From assembly GCF_020217425.1 (NCBI RefSeq), contig NZ_CP084090.1, forward strand, positions 1,798,001-1,862,000: 64,000 nucleotides of DNA, written 5' to 3'. The translations under genes and the position numbers were made by a program. Each line of letters starts with the position of its first letter. The stretch's first letter is position 1. The notes beneath the pieces were generated by a model. It did not search any database, was not told where the DNA came from, and saw only the letters and a program-made list of their open reading frames with translations. This document shows positions 1 through 7,268 of this stretch, piece after piece. Origin of the DNA: Halomicrobium urmianum (lineage in GTDB: Archaea; Halobacteriota; Halobacteria; Halobacteriales; Haloarculaceae).

Positions 1-183
1 CAGTTCGTCGAGGTCCGACTCCGCCCCGCAGGCGGGGTTGAAGTCGCCCGGGTAGAAGGCCACGACTACGACGTCGTCGCCGACGTACTCCGAGAGCGCT
101 ACACGACGGTGGTCGCCGTCGACCAGCGCTGGCAGCTCGAACCCGGGCGCCTCGTCGCCGTCCTCGATCACTGTCCCGTGCAT
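1..183 (-). CDS. Peroxiredoxin (AhpC/TSA family), N-terminal part
   Basis: The first 61 codons of a minus-strand gene that runs off the left edge. It begins [18 protein letters not shown], the usual opening strand of thioredoxin-fold peroxiredoxins, and reaches [16 protein letters not shown], where the single cysteine sits in the peroxidatic position (family pattern FYP.D.T..C). The family reduces hydrogen peroxide and organic peroxides in the cytoplasm using a thiol donor. Here the residue usually Thr before the catalytic Cys region is Asn-Pro-Ala, a variant seen in some archaeal members (inference). The resolving cysteine, if any, lies outside the window. Confidence 0.85.
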   Translation of the reverse strand, partial: MHGTVIEDGDEAPGFELPALVDGDHRRVALSEYVGDDVVVVAFYPGDFNPACGAESDLDEL

Positions 184-352
184 CGACGTTGTATCACTTA
201 ACAGTGTTTGCGTTTCTCAGGCGCGATACCGGCCTCCTGAGCCTTCGCTGCCGACGGTAAGTCCCCGACGAACTTCGCCGCTGTTCAGTGGCGAATATCC
301 CGCTACAGTTACAGTCGGCAGTGTTTTCCGGGGGGACCGACTACGCCGGAGC

Positions 353-862
353 GTGGAACTGCACGTCCGCTACGAGGGCGACGACGACCCGGAGAAGTGC
401 AGTGCGCGCCGACTCTCGCAGTTCGACCTGGCGGCGCTGCACGAATCGACGCGGTCGACGCCGTCCGGCATCGTCCTCAATCCCTTCGCCGAGCAGGCGC
501 TCTCGCCCGCCGACCGGCGGGGCAGCGGGGCGCGTCACGACCGGCTGGTGGCGCTGGACTGCTCCTGGGAGACCGCCGAACGGGAGGCGTTCGACCTGGA
601 GGGGATCCACCGATCGCTACCCTTCCTCGTGGCCGGCAACCCTGTCAACTTCGGCAACGCCTTCCAGCTGAACACGGCCGAGGCCTTCGCCGGGGCGCTG
701 GCCATCCTCGGCGAGCGCGAGCAGGCCGAGGCGGTTCTGGAGCCGTTCAGCTGGGGCCACACGTTCCTGGAGCTCAACGAGGAGCCCCTCTCTCGGTACG
801 CCGACTGCGCGGACTCGTCTGAGGTCGTCGCGGTGCAGGACGAGTATCTAGCGGAGGAGTGA
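353..862 (+). CDS. Tsr3-family rRNA aminocarboxypropyltransferase (DUF367)
   Basis: 169 residues from a GTG start ([21 protein letters not shown]). Family hallmarks are visible: [15 protein letters not shown] near residue 90, an alanine-rich segment [12 protein letters not shown], then [10 protein letters not shown] near the C-terminus. Tsr3 proteins transfer the aminocarboxypropyl group of SAM onto a modified uridine of small-subunit rRNA; in archaea the substrate is the equivalent 16S position (family knowledge). Length agrees with archaeal homologues of about 165-180 residues. It stands alone between a divergent peroxiredoxin and a small membrane protein gene. The GTG start lies a few bases after a purine-poor leader, so the start is likely but not certain. 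Confidence 0.85.
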   Translation: MELHVRYEGDDDPEKCSARRLSQFDLAALHESTRSTPSGIVLNPFAEQALSPADRRGSGARHDRLVALDCSWETAEREAFDLEGIHRSLPFLVAGNPVNFGNAFQLNTAEAFAGALAILGEREQAEAVLEPFSWGHTFLELNEEPLSRYADCADSSEVVAVQDEYLAEE

Positions 863-976
863 TACGATACCGTCGGCGACACGCGACGCTCTTTTATGAG
901 CGTCGTACACCGGAGCCGGGGATACGGACGGCCCGCCACGCGCCGCTGTTTTCCGGGTTCGGTCCGAACGACCGGT

Positions 977-1183
977 ATGGTCGACACAGAGACGCTCCGA
1001 CAGGTCCTGCCCCACTACGTCGCGATGTTCCTGCTGGTGTTCCTCGTGCTGACGCTGGTCCGGGCGCTCGTGGGCGAGATCGGGTTCTGGGCGGAACTCG
1101 TCGTCATCGTCGCCGTCGTCTTCGCCTACCGACCGGTGGTGCAGCGGCTCGACGTCGCACCCGAGGCCTGGGAGCGCCAGTGA
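977..1183 (+). CDS. Small two-helix membrane protein, unknown function
   Basis: 68 residues starting MVDTETLRQVLPHYVAM. Two hydrophobic stretches can be seen: about residues 12-30 (VAMFLLVFLVLTLVRALV) and 36-52 (WAELVVIVAVVFAYRPVV), joined by a short loop GEIGF, so a hairpin in the membrane is likely. The C-terminus is polar (QRLDVAPEAWERQ). A longer reading from 896 exists, but its extra residues are arginine-rich and unlike haloarchaeal protein, so the internal ATG is preferred. I do not recognise the family; small haloarchaeal membrane proteins of this shape are common and uncharacterised. Confidence 0.65.
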   Translation: MVDTETLRQVLPHYVAMFLLVFLVLTLVRALVGEIGFWAELVVIVAVVFAYRPVVQRLDVAPEAWERQ

Positions 1184-1204
1184 GTCTCCGCGCGGCCGTC
1201 GATC

Positions 1205-1290
1205 CTGTAGTAGAAATCGAGCGCACTGACACACTCGAAGGGAACCCGGGACGCCCTTCGACGTGTAACTCGCTTCAGGTTCTACTACAG
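1205..1290. repeat. 86-base palindromic element, copy 1
   Basis: Nearly complete inverted repeat. The outer arms CTGTAGTAGAA and TTCTACTACAG pair perfectly. An inner stem TCGAAGGG/CCCTTCGA encloses a GC-rich loop. Between outer and inner stems lies GCGCACTGACACAC, identical in the second copy at 32519-32604, which has the same length. The right arm overlaps the response regulator gene and supplies its last codons and stop. See the finding on covariation. Confidence 0.8.
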
Positions 1291-1739
1291 CCGCCGTCCG
1301 CGTCGGGCGCGGGCGGGAGCGACGCGGTCGACAGCCAGAAGTCCGTGAACGCCTCGATCACGTCGGCGAACGCGTCCGGGTCGACGGGTTTGATCAGGCA
1401 GGCGTTGGCCTGCTTCCGGTAGGCGTCGATCAGGTCGTCCTCGGACTGGGAACTGGTGAGGACTACCACCGGGATCCGTCGCAGGTCGGGGTCCGCTTTG
1501 ATCGCCTCGAGGACGGCGTATCCGCTCGTCGCGGGCAGGTTCAGGTCCAGCAGGACGATTCTGGGACGGGGCGCGTCGTCGTACTCGCCGCGCCGGGCCA
1601 GCCAGTCCAGCGCCTCGTCGCCGGTCTGGACGACGTGGAGCCGGCCGGGGAGGCCCCGCGTCTCGAAGGCCCGCTCGATCAGGCGGACGTCGCCGTGGTT
1701 GTCCTCGACCAGCAGGATGTCCGCGTCCGTCCCCGTCAT
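1275..1739 (-). CDS. Single-domain response regulator (Rcp1/CheY-like receiver)
   Basis: 154 residues. A complete receiver domain: acidic pair in ILLVEDNHGD (about residues 8-17), phospho-acceptor Asp in IVLLDLNLP near residue 66, Thr/Ser switch in VVVLTSSQSE and conserved Lys in LIKPVDPDAF. The GDVRLIERAF start and long alpha4 region match the Rcp1-type regulators that partner with phytochrome-like or PAS histidine kinases in haloarchaea (family knowledge). No output domain follows. The final residues (GGCSRT and stop) are encoded by the right arm of a mobile-looking palindrome, so the original C-terminus was probably different. No cognate kinase gene is next to it. Confidence 0.9.
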   Translation of the reverse strand: MTGTDADILLVEDNHGDVRLIERAFETRGLPGRLHVVQTGDEALDWLARRGEYDDAPRPRIVLLDLNLPATSGYAVLEAIKADPDLRRIPVVVLTSSQSEDDLIDAYRKQANACLIKPVDPDAFADVIEAFTDFWLSTASLPPAPDADGGCSRT

Positions 1740-1944
1740 CGCACTCGACCGTCCTGTGTGGGGTGGGAGCGGAACCCGTTGCTCGCTCGCCCGCTGCGGG
1801 GAGGCGACGACCGGCGGACCGCAGTGCGTCCGGGCAGCGTCCTCATGACGCCCTCGTTTGGGCCGTCCCTCACAGGTGACTTTCGGTCACTCGCCCGCCG
1901 TCGAGGTGACGGGGCCCGACGGCCGCACCCCCGCCTGCGTCGAG

Positions 1945-2988
1945 TCACCAGCCGAACCCGGCGCTCTCCGCGGGCGGGTCGAGCGGGCTGGACGGGAGGC
2001 CGGACTTCGGCTCGGGGTCGTTGTACGCCATCGGCGCGACGTCGTTGGGTGCGTCGGGGTAGCACAGCGACGCCAGCGCGTGGAGCTGGCCGCGGCCGAC
2101 GCCCAACTCGAACTGGCCGCCGCCGTACAGGTCGATCCCCTCCCGCTCGCAGTAGTCGATCAGCCCCAGTACCGACTCGACGGTGCCACAGCGGGAGGGC
2201 TTCATGTTGAGCCACTCGGGCTCGAAGGGGAGTTCCCGGACGCTCTCGACGCCGGTGATCGGATAGTCCCAGGTGATCCGGTCTCCGTGGCCGTCAAGCA
2301 CGGGTCGGGTCTCGTCGGTGAGCGCGGGGTCCTCGACCAGCGCCGCCGGGAACCCCTCGACGACGCGGCGGTAGAACTCCGCGCCCGGCTCCACGCTGAC
2401 CTCGGTCCCCTCGTAGAGCCCCTTCAGATCCACCACGCGGACGGCGTCGGTCGCCGCCAGCGTCCCGATCAGATCCTCGTCCCACGCGGGCGTGGGGTCG
2501 AGTTTGAACTCCATCTCCGGGTCGACGTCGAGCCAGCGCTCCACCCGGTCGGCCGTCGGCGGGCCGTCGTCCTCCGGCAGCCGGGTCGAGACGACGAAGC
2601 GAACGGTGTCGTACTCGCGGTCCAGCGCCGCCCCCAGCGGCTGGCCGGCCTGCCGCAGCGCCAGGTCCAGCGCCGCGCTCTCGAAGGCCCACCGCCGGTA
2701 GTGACGAGAGGTCTCGCGGCTCGGCTGCTCGGGCCACAGGTCGACCTCGTCCAGTCGCTCGGAGAAGCCGTCCAGCGTGTACTCCCCCGCCAGGTCGACG
2801 TTCAGGTCCCACAGCGGAACGTGGTCCTCGCGCTCGTAGGTCACGTCCTCGCCCCGTCCGGTCTCGCCGTCCCCGCGCAGCGCGACGGTCGTGGTCGTCC
2901 GCGCGAACCCGCTGGAGGTGTCCCGCTCGCGCACGCCCAGTTCGTAGCCCTCAACGCGCAGCGGCAGGTCGGCGACGGCGTCGTACAT
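1945..2988 (-). CDS. Enolase-superfamily protein (MLE/OSBS-like barrel)
   Basis: 347 residues from ATG (MYDAVADLPLRVEGYELGV). The architecture is the N-terminal capping domain followed by a TIM barrel, with candidate ligands in order: EFKLDPT (residues about 190-196), VVDLKG about 215-220, LVEDPAL about 248-254 and DRITWDYPI after it. These resemble the Asp/Glu metal sites of mandelate racemase and o-succinylbenzoate synthase relatives, but the canonical KxK motif is not clear, so the reaction is unknown. A longer reading to 3333 exists only because of open frames in GC-rich DNA and covers the L40e gene on the other strand. Stands alone, divergent from rpl40e. Confidence 0.75.
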   Translation of the reverse strand: MYDAVADLPLRVEGYELGVRERDTSSGFARTTTTVALRGDGETGRGEDVTYEREDHVPLWDLNVDLAGEYTLDGFSERLDEVDLWPEQPSRETSRHYRRWAFESAALDLALRQAGQPLGAALDREYDTVRFVVSTRLPEDDGPPTADRVERWLDVDPEMEFKLDPTPAWDEDLIGTLAATDAVRVVDLKGLYEGTEVSVEPGAEFYRRVVEGFPAALVEDPALTDETRPVLDGHGDRITWDYPITGVESVRELPFEPEWLNMKPSRCGTVESVLGLIDYCEREGIDLYGGGQFELGVGRGQLHALASLCYPDAPNDVAPMAYNDPEPKSGLPSSPLDPPAESAGFGW

Positions 2989-3084
2989 GCCCCGTGGTTG
3001 ACCCGCTCGGCAGTTAAGCGCAGGGTCTCGCGGCTCGTGGGTCGCTACGCTCTCCGCTCGCGCTGCCCGACCCGATTCGGAAAC

Positions 3085-3092
3085 GCTTAACC
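3085..3092 (+). promoter_or_regulatory. TATA-like box for the L40e gene
   Basis: GCTTAACC preceded by the purine-rich GGAAAC (BRE-like), 23-30 bases before the ATG at 3115, the spacing expected for a leaderless or short-leader haloarchaeal transcript. Confidence 0.5.
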
Positions 3093-3114
3093 GCGCCGAC
3101 GGGTACCCACGCGT

Positions 3115-3264
3115 ATGGCCAAGTTCGAGAAAGCGGAAAATCGGCTCCTGACCAAGCAGATCTGCATGCGCTGCAACGCCCGCAACTCCCCGCGGGCCGA
3201 GAAGTGCCGGAAGTGCGGCTACAAGAAGCTCCGCCCGAAAGCCGCCGAACCGCGCAGCGCCTGA
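3115..3264 (+). CDS. rpl40e: Ribosomal protein L40e (eL40)
   Basis: 49 residues: begins [18 protein letters not shown] and carries two CxxC knuckles, CMRC (17-20) and CRKC (31-34), that form the zinc ribbon of the archaeal/eukaryotic L40e large-subunit protein. The C-terminus is basic ([15 protein letters not shown]), fitting rRNA contact. Length equals that of other archaeal L40e proteins, which lack the eukaryotic ubiquitin fusion. The gene is leaderless or nearly so, with a TATA-like box about 25 bases upstream. Confidence 0.97.
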   Translation: MAKFEKAENRLLTKQICMRCNARNSPRAEKCRKCGYKKLRPKAAEPRSA

Positions 3265-3365
3265 TCCGGTCCGCTTCTCTTCGTCGTTCTCAGTTCCCCA
3301 AGTAGCTGTTGCGCTGTCGTCCCTTCGGATCACGTCGTCTACTGCCGTCGCTCCGGTACGAACAA

Positions 3366-3516
3366 CCAGAAAGCCCCTGCCGGCTCGACTCCCGGGCCTC
3401 GTTGCGGTCCTCGCTCACTCCGTTCGCTGTGGTCCTTACGTCGTCCGGGTTCGTCGAGCCGGCAGCCCCTTTCAGTCCCGTCCGCCTGGAAAGCCGAACC
3501 GGCCGGAGCTTTCTGG
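3366..3516. repeat. Intergenic palindromic element A (CCAGAAAGC...GCTTTCTGG)
   Basis: Fills the 285-base gap between rpl40e and the MBL gene. It is bounded by CCAGAAAGC at the left and GCTTTCTGG at the right. Inside lie GCCGGCTCGAC, its inverse GTCGAGCCGGC, and the motif CCCCTTTCAGTCCCG whose reverse complement recurs near 43690 and 47715. No coding content is credible. Related to elements at 31672-32444 and 43647-43856. Confidence 0.65.
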
Positions 3517-3549
3517 CTGTTTCCAGTACGCTCGTTACTGAACCGGTCC

Positions 3550-4161
3550 TTACTCGTCGGGGTACTTCGGCTCGCGCTTTTCGGCGCGCTCCAGCGCCGT
3601 CTCGACGACGTCGCGGACGTCGCCGCTGAAGGTGTCGCCGTGGCCGGAGTACATGTGTTCCACGCTGTCCGGTAGCCGGTCGAGCAGGTCGCGGATGGAC
3701 TGGATGAGCCGCTCGCGGGACTGGCCGGCCATGTCGGTCCGGCCGAAGCTCCCGTAGTCGAAGGCGCCGTCGTCGTGGACCACGACGTCGCCGGAGAACA
3801 GCGTCGATTCGGAGACGTAGGCGACGTGGTCGTCGGCGTGGCCGGGCGTGTAGACGACGTCGAAGTCCTCGTCGCCGATGGCCACCTCGCTGCCGTCGGT
3901 CACCGGCTCGTCACGGAGCGGGTGGTCGTCGTAGGCGTACACCGTCGGGTCGAAGGCGTCGACGACGGCGTCCAGTTGCTCGACGTGGTCGCCGTGCTGG
4001 TGGGTCAGCACGACCCGGTCGAGGTCGTCGGTGTGCTCGCGGACGGCGTCGACGACGCCGTCGTAGGCACCCGCGTCGACCAGCGTCAGCGTCTCCCCGA
4101 GCGCCAGGTAGGCGTTGCAGGTGAACGACTCGGCGTCCTCGGTGACGGTGTGGACCTCCAT
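3550..4161 (-). CDS. MBL-fold metallo-hydrolase (glyoxalase II-like)
   Basis: 203 residues from ATG (MEVHTVTEDAESFTCNAYL). Zinc ligands of the metallo-beta-lactamase fold are all present: HQHGDH near residue 75, TPGHADDH near 125, a bridging Asp in FSGDVVVHDD near 143 and the late His in YSGHGD near 190. This arrangement is typical of glyoxalase II-like and persulfide dioxygenase-like hydrolases that act on thioesters or related substrates in the cytoplasm; the exact substrate cannot be assigned. A longer start adds 23 residues (MSAGSSEVAL...) that do not belong to the fold, so the internal ATG is favoured. Confidence 0.88.
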   Translation of the reverse strand: MEVHTVTEDAESFTCNAYLALGETLTLVDAGAYDGVVDAVREHTDDLDRVVLTHQHGDHVEQLDAVVDAFDPTVYAYDDHPLRDEPVTDGSEVAIGDEDFDVVYTPGHADDHVAYVSESTLFSGDVVVHDDGAFDYGSFGRTDMAGQSRERLIQSIRDLLDRLPDSVEHMYSGHGDTFSGDVRDVVETALERAEKREPKYPDE

Positions 4162-4351
4162 GTGCGTGGCGTCGGCCGGCCGCCGCTTGTCTCTTCCGGC
4201 GAGGGCGACTTCGGACGAACCCGCACTCACCGCTCCGAAAGATGTCAGCGGGTAGTGTCATTCGTCAGACGGATAACGCCCGCGCTGCCCGGGTAACGAC
4301 GGCCAGAACCGCCGAGTGATTTTTCAGGAAGAATCACGTAGGTGTTCCTGT

Positions 4352-4534
4352 ATGGGGTTCGGGAGCTACGACGAGTCCGAACAGGAAAATCAGGAGTACG
4401 ACGCCGATCTCGACGACGAGGACGGCGTTACAGCCGCGGAAAACACCCACGACGGCGACGTCGAGTACGAGTTCACCGCCTCGAACGACGAGCTTCTCGA
4501 CCGTCTGGAGGACATCAAAGACGAGAACACGTGA
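4352..4534 (+). CDS. Small acidic haloarchaeal protein (DUF5786-like)
   Basis: 60 residues starting MGFGSYDESEQENQEYDAD and ending in a predicted helix ELLDRLEDIKDENT. It is very acidic with no hydrophobic core beyond the VEYEFTASNDELLDRL segment. Its start and end motifs match what I recall of the haloarchaeal DUF5786 family, whose function is unknown. An upstream ATG at 4316 would add residues overlapping a small GTGATT/AATCAC inverted repeat; the internal ATG fits the family better. It sits alone between divergent MBL hydrolase and the DUF99 gene. Confidence 0.8.
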   Translation: MGFGSYDESEQENQEYDADLDDEDGVTAAENTHDGDVEYEFTASNDELLDRLEDIKDENT

Positions 4535-4613
4535 CAGCGACTGCTGTGACCCGTCTCCGGACGTCGCTGGCCACGGGGCCAGCGGCGACCGGCGGACGGG
4601 GACGACAGTCCGT

Positions 4614-5171
4614 ATGAAAACCGGGGTGCGCGCCCTCGGCGTGGCAGAGTCGTACAGCGGTCAGACGAGCACCCTCGCAGGCTCGGTCGTCCGGGCGAGC
4701 AGAGTCGTCGACGGGTTCGTTTTCGGCGAGTGCACGGTCGGCGGGAGCGACGCGACCGACGCGATCGCGGCGATGGTCGAGCGGCTGGACCGCGAGGACG
4801 TGCGCTACCTCGTCGTCTCGGGCGTCGCACCGGCCTGGTTCAACGTGGTCGACCTGCGCGCGCTACACGAGCGGACGGGACTGCCCGTCCTGTCGGTGAC
4901 CTACGAGGCCAGTCCCGGGTTGGCGGACGCCATCCGCGAGGCGTTCGACGACGAGTCGACGGCGCAGGACCGGATCGAGGCCTACCGGGCCCAGCCCGAG
5001 CGCCGGCCCGTGACGGTCAACGACGAGACGGTGTACGTCCGGGCGGTCGGTCTGGCCGACGACGAGGCCGCCGACGTCGTCCGCGGGTTCACGCCCGAGG
5101 GCGGCCGGCCGGAGCCGCTGCGCGTGGCGCGGCTGGCGGCGCGCGCAGCCGAGTCGTTCCGCGAGACCTGA
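4614..5171 (+). CDS. DUF99 family protein (endonuclease V-like fold)
   Basis: 185 residues starting MKTGVRALGVAESY. DUF99 hallmarks: GVAES near the start, DGFVFGECTVGGSDATDAI at 33-51, YLVVSGVAPAWFNVVDLRALHERTGLP at 66-92, VTYEASPGL and a C-terminal ARLAARAAESF. The family is archaeal and related in fold to endonuclease V (established for the superfamily), but no activity is proven and the DDE residues of endonuclease V are only partly matched here. It is 79 bases before the uracil-DNA glycosylase gene on the same strand, which makes a DNA-maintenance link thinkable but unproven. Confidence 0.85.
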   Translation: MKTGVRALGVAESYSGQTSTLAGSVVRASRVVDGFVFGECTVGGSDATDAIAAMVERLDREDVRYLVVSGVAPAWFNVVDLRALHERTGLPVLSVTYEASPGLADAIREAFDDESTAQDRIEAYRAQPERRPVTVNDETVYVRAVGLADDEAADVVRGFTPEGGRPEPLRVARLAARAAESFRET

Positions 5172-5250
5172 CCGAGGCCGCAGCCGCGCCGGGAGAGCGG
5201 ACCGCGACCGAGGCAGCATCCCTTTTGCCGGTCCGCCCCAACGCGGCAGC

Positions 5251-5838
5251 ATGGGTCACATGGACGGTCTCGAGGTCCCCGAGTGCGAGCGCTGTCCGGC
5301 GCTCGTCGAGTCCAGATCGCAGATCGTCAACGGCACGGGCCCGGGCGACGCCGACATCCTCTTCGTCGGCGAGGGCCCCGGCGCGCAGGAGGACCAGCAG
5401 GGCGAGCCCTTCGTCGGCCGGTCGGGCGACGTCCTCGACGAGGCGCTGCTGGAGGCGGGGCTCGACCGCGAGAACGTGCGCATCACCAACTGCGTGCGCT
5501 GTCGGCCGCCGGAGAACCGCGACCCAACGAAGGAGGAGCTGAACAACTGCCGGGGGTATCTGGAGCGGGAGATCGAACTCGTCGACCCCGAGCTGGTCGT
5601 CCCGATCGGCAAGGTCCCCTCCGAACACCTGCTGGAGCGGGACGTCGCCGTCACCACTGAGGCGGGCGACCTGGTCGACGCGGAACTGGGCGGGGGGCGC
5701 CGGCACGTCCTGATCTCGGTCCACCCGGCGGCGACGCTGTACGACCGCAGCCAGCGCGACGTCTTCTTCGACACCATCGAGGCCGCCGCCGACTACACGG
5801 ACGAGGAGAGCGGCCAGAAGCAACTCGGCGACTTCTGA
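5251..5838 (+). CDS. Uracil-DNA glycosylase, family 4 (4Fe-4S)
   Basis: 195 residues. Motif A appears as GEGPGAQEDQQGEPFVGRSG at residues 40-59 and motif B as VHPAA near residue 153. Four cysteines suited to the 4Fe-4S cluster are seen: the pair in CERCPAL near residue 13, then those in NCVRCRPPENRDP about residue 80 and NNCRGYL just after. The enzyme removes uracil produced by cytosine deamination, starting base excision repair. Two ATGs are possible (5251 and 5260); the nine-base difference does not alter any motif. The gene follows the DUF99 gene and precedes hisH on the same strand with short gaps, but each gap could hold its own promoter. Confidence 0.95.
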   Translation: MGHMDGLEVPECERCPALVESRSQIVNGTGPGDADILFVGEGPGAQEDQQGEPFVGRSGDVLDEALLEAGLDRENVRITNCVRCRPPENRDPTKEELNNCRGYLEREIELVDPELVVPIGKVPSEHLLERDVAVTTEAGDLVDAELGGGRRHVLISVHPAATLYDRSQRDVFFDTIEAAADYTDEESGQKQLGDF

Positions 5839-5904
5839 CGGGGGAGCAGCCGGGAGTTTTGAAGGAAAGGGAAGCCACTTACCCCCGCTGGGCGAAGTGG
5901 GCGT

Positions 5905-6552
5905 ATGGCCACGAAGCAGACCGCCGCCGAGGTGGTCGTCGTCGACTACGGGCTGGGGAACCTCCGGAGCGTCACCCGCGGGCTGGAGCGGGCCGACGCC
6001 GCCGTCAGGCTCACCGACGACCCCGCCGAGTTCGACGCCGCCGACGGCATCGTCCTCCCCGGGGTGGGAGCCTTCAGCGAGGGCATGGAGAACGCCGGCC
6101 CCTTCCGCGACGCGCTCGCCGAGCAGGCCGAGGCGGGCACGCCGCTGTTCGGCATCTGCCTCGGCATGCAGATGCTGCTGACCACCAGCGAGGAGGCCGC
6201 CCACGCCGGACAGGGCGACGTCGAGGGGCTGGACCTGATCCCCGGCCGGAACGTCCGCTTCGACGCCGACCAGACCGTCCCGCACATGGGCTGGAACGAA
6301 CTCGACGTCGAGCGCGACCACCCGATCGTGGAGGGGATCGACGGCGAGTACGCCTACTTCGTCCACTCCTACTACGCCGAGCCCGACGACCCCGACGCCG
6401 TGGTCACGACCACCGACTACGGCGTCGAGTTCGCCTCCATCGTCGCCAACGAGCGCGGCAACGTCTTCGGCACGCAGTTCCACCCCGAGAAGTCCGGCGA
6501 GACGGGGCTGCGCATCCTCCGTAACTTCGTGGACATCTGCGCCGAGCGGTAG
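5905..6552 (+). CDS. hisH: Imidazole glycerol phosphate synthase, glutaminase subunit
   Basis: 215 residues starting MATKQTAAEVVVVDYGLGNLRSV. Class I glutamine amidotransferase triad: nucleophile Cys in FGICLGMQML near residue 84, then His and Glu in GTQFHPEKSGE near residue 193. Oxyanion strand PGVGAF is at 49-54. HisH releases ammonia from glutamine and passes it to HisF, forming imidazole glycerol phosphate and AICAR in histidine synthesis. No hisF is in the window. Other histidine genes here are hisI, hisA and hisB, all far away, so the pathway is not in an operon in this organism. Confidence 0.96.
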   Translation: MATKQTAAEVVVVDYGLGNLRSVTRGLERADAAVRLTDDPAEFDAADGIVLPGVGAFSEGMENAGPFRDALAEQAEAGTPLFGICLGMQMLLTTSEEAAHAGQGDVEGLDLIPGRNVRFDADQTVPHMGWNELDVERDHPIVEGIDGEYAYFVHSYYAEPDDPDAVVTTTDYGVEFASIVANERGNVFGTQFHPEKSGETGLRILRNFVDICAER

Positions 6553-6657
6553 GTATCCGTCGCGCAGACTACGGTCCTCCGAACACGCAGCTACGAGCGA
6601 GTTCTTCGTTTCACCCGGCCGTCGGACTGCCGTCTCTCGGTAGTCCCCACCGGCGAG

Positions 6658-6876
6658 TCAGGCCACTTCGACGGTGACCTCGTCGCCCCCGTCGACGGCG
6701 ACGACGTGGCCGTCGACGGTGAACTGGAGGGCCCACTCGCCGTCGTGCTCGGCCAGCGCCTCCAGTGCGTCGGTCTCGATGGCCTCGTACAGCGGTCGAT
6801 CGAGTTCCAGCGGATCGACTCCGTCCGCCTCGGCGAGGGCTTCGATCACTCGCTGAACCACCGTGTCGTCGCCCAC
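6658..6876 (-). CDS. HalOD1 output-domain protein
   Basis: 72 residues from a GTG start. The body DTVVQRVIEALAEADGVDP followed by LYEAIETDALEALAEHDGEW and a small beta segment LQFTVDGHVVAVD matches HalOD1, a short haloarchaeal domain found alone or attached to response regulators and thought to act in signal output (family knowledge; mechanism unknown). The start is chosen because GGAGGA lies about nine bases upstream, inside the end of the preceding gene, and because longer readings would overlap that gene entirely. It is probably translated together with the gene at 6882-7064, which ends only 5 bases earlier. Confidence 0.82.
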   Translation of the reverse strand: MGDDTVVQRVIEALAEADGVDPLELDRPLYEAIETDALEALAEHDGEWALQFTVDGHVVAVDGGDEVTVEVA

Positions 6877-6881
6877 CGGTG

Positions 6882-7064
6882 TCAGTCCTCCTCTGTCTGA
6901 TCGAGCGCGACCACTATGGCCTCCCAGCTGGTCGACCCGTCCCCGTTGCGACACAGCCAGGGGCCCTCGACGGTCACGCCGTTGTCGTGCGCGATCGTGA
7001 TGAGACGCGTAAGGGCCTCCTCGAACTCCTCGTCACTCGTCACGGCTGGTATGTCGTCGGTCAT
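6882..7064 (-). CDS. Small haloarchaeal protein paired with HalOD1
   Basis: 60 residues starting MTDDIPAVTSDEEFEEALTR and continuing LITIAHDNGVTVEGPWLCRN, then ending SWEAIVVALDQTEED. A short helix followed by strand-turn-strand is likely. I do not recognise a named domain, but proteins of this sort are often beside HalOD1 genes in haloarchaea (recollection, not verified). The preceding in-frame ATG at 7217 would add arginine-rich residues lying under the divergent promoter region, so the internal ATG is used. It forms a two-gene unit with the HalOD1 gene downstream. Confidence 0.7.
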   Translation of the reverse strand: MTDDIPAVTSDEEFEEALTRLITIAHDNGVTVEGPWLCRNGDGSTSWEAIVVALDQTEED

Positions 7065-7219
7065 GATGGATACGTGGGCGCTCGCGGGCGCGACGAATCG
7101 AGGTTGAACGCGGCGTCGGTTCGCGCGACCGGGCGAAATCGATCGTACGTATACGAACCGTCCCACTCGGTTATGAGTACCGACTACCCTGGTACACCAT
7201 GCCTTTAAATATACCATGG

Positions 7220-7252
7220 CACGTCATGCAGGCTGTCTTTATGTATGACGTG
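7220..7252. promoter_or_regulatory. Inverted repeat CACGTCAT/ATGACGTG around a TATA-like box
   Basis: CACGTCAT at 7220-7227 and ATGACGTG at 7245-7252 are perfect 8-base inverted half-sites, 17 bases apart. They enclose CTTTATG (7237-7243), placed about 28 bases before the ATG of the Bat-like regulator at 7269. A second AT-rich box, TTTAAATATA, is at 7204-7213 and could serve the divergent small gene. The layout suggests an operator, possibly autoregulatory. Confidence 0.45.
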
Positions 7253-7268
7253 ACGACTCTCCTCCGTA

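Noticed and set aside
1858-3090. 410-residue plus-strand open frame
   Set aside because: Antisense to the enolase-superfamily gene, which has real fold motifs and a normal acidic composition.
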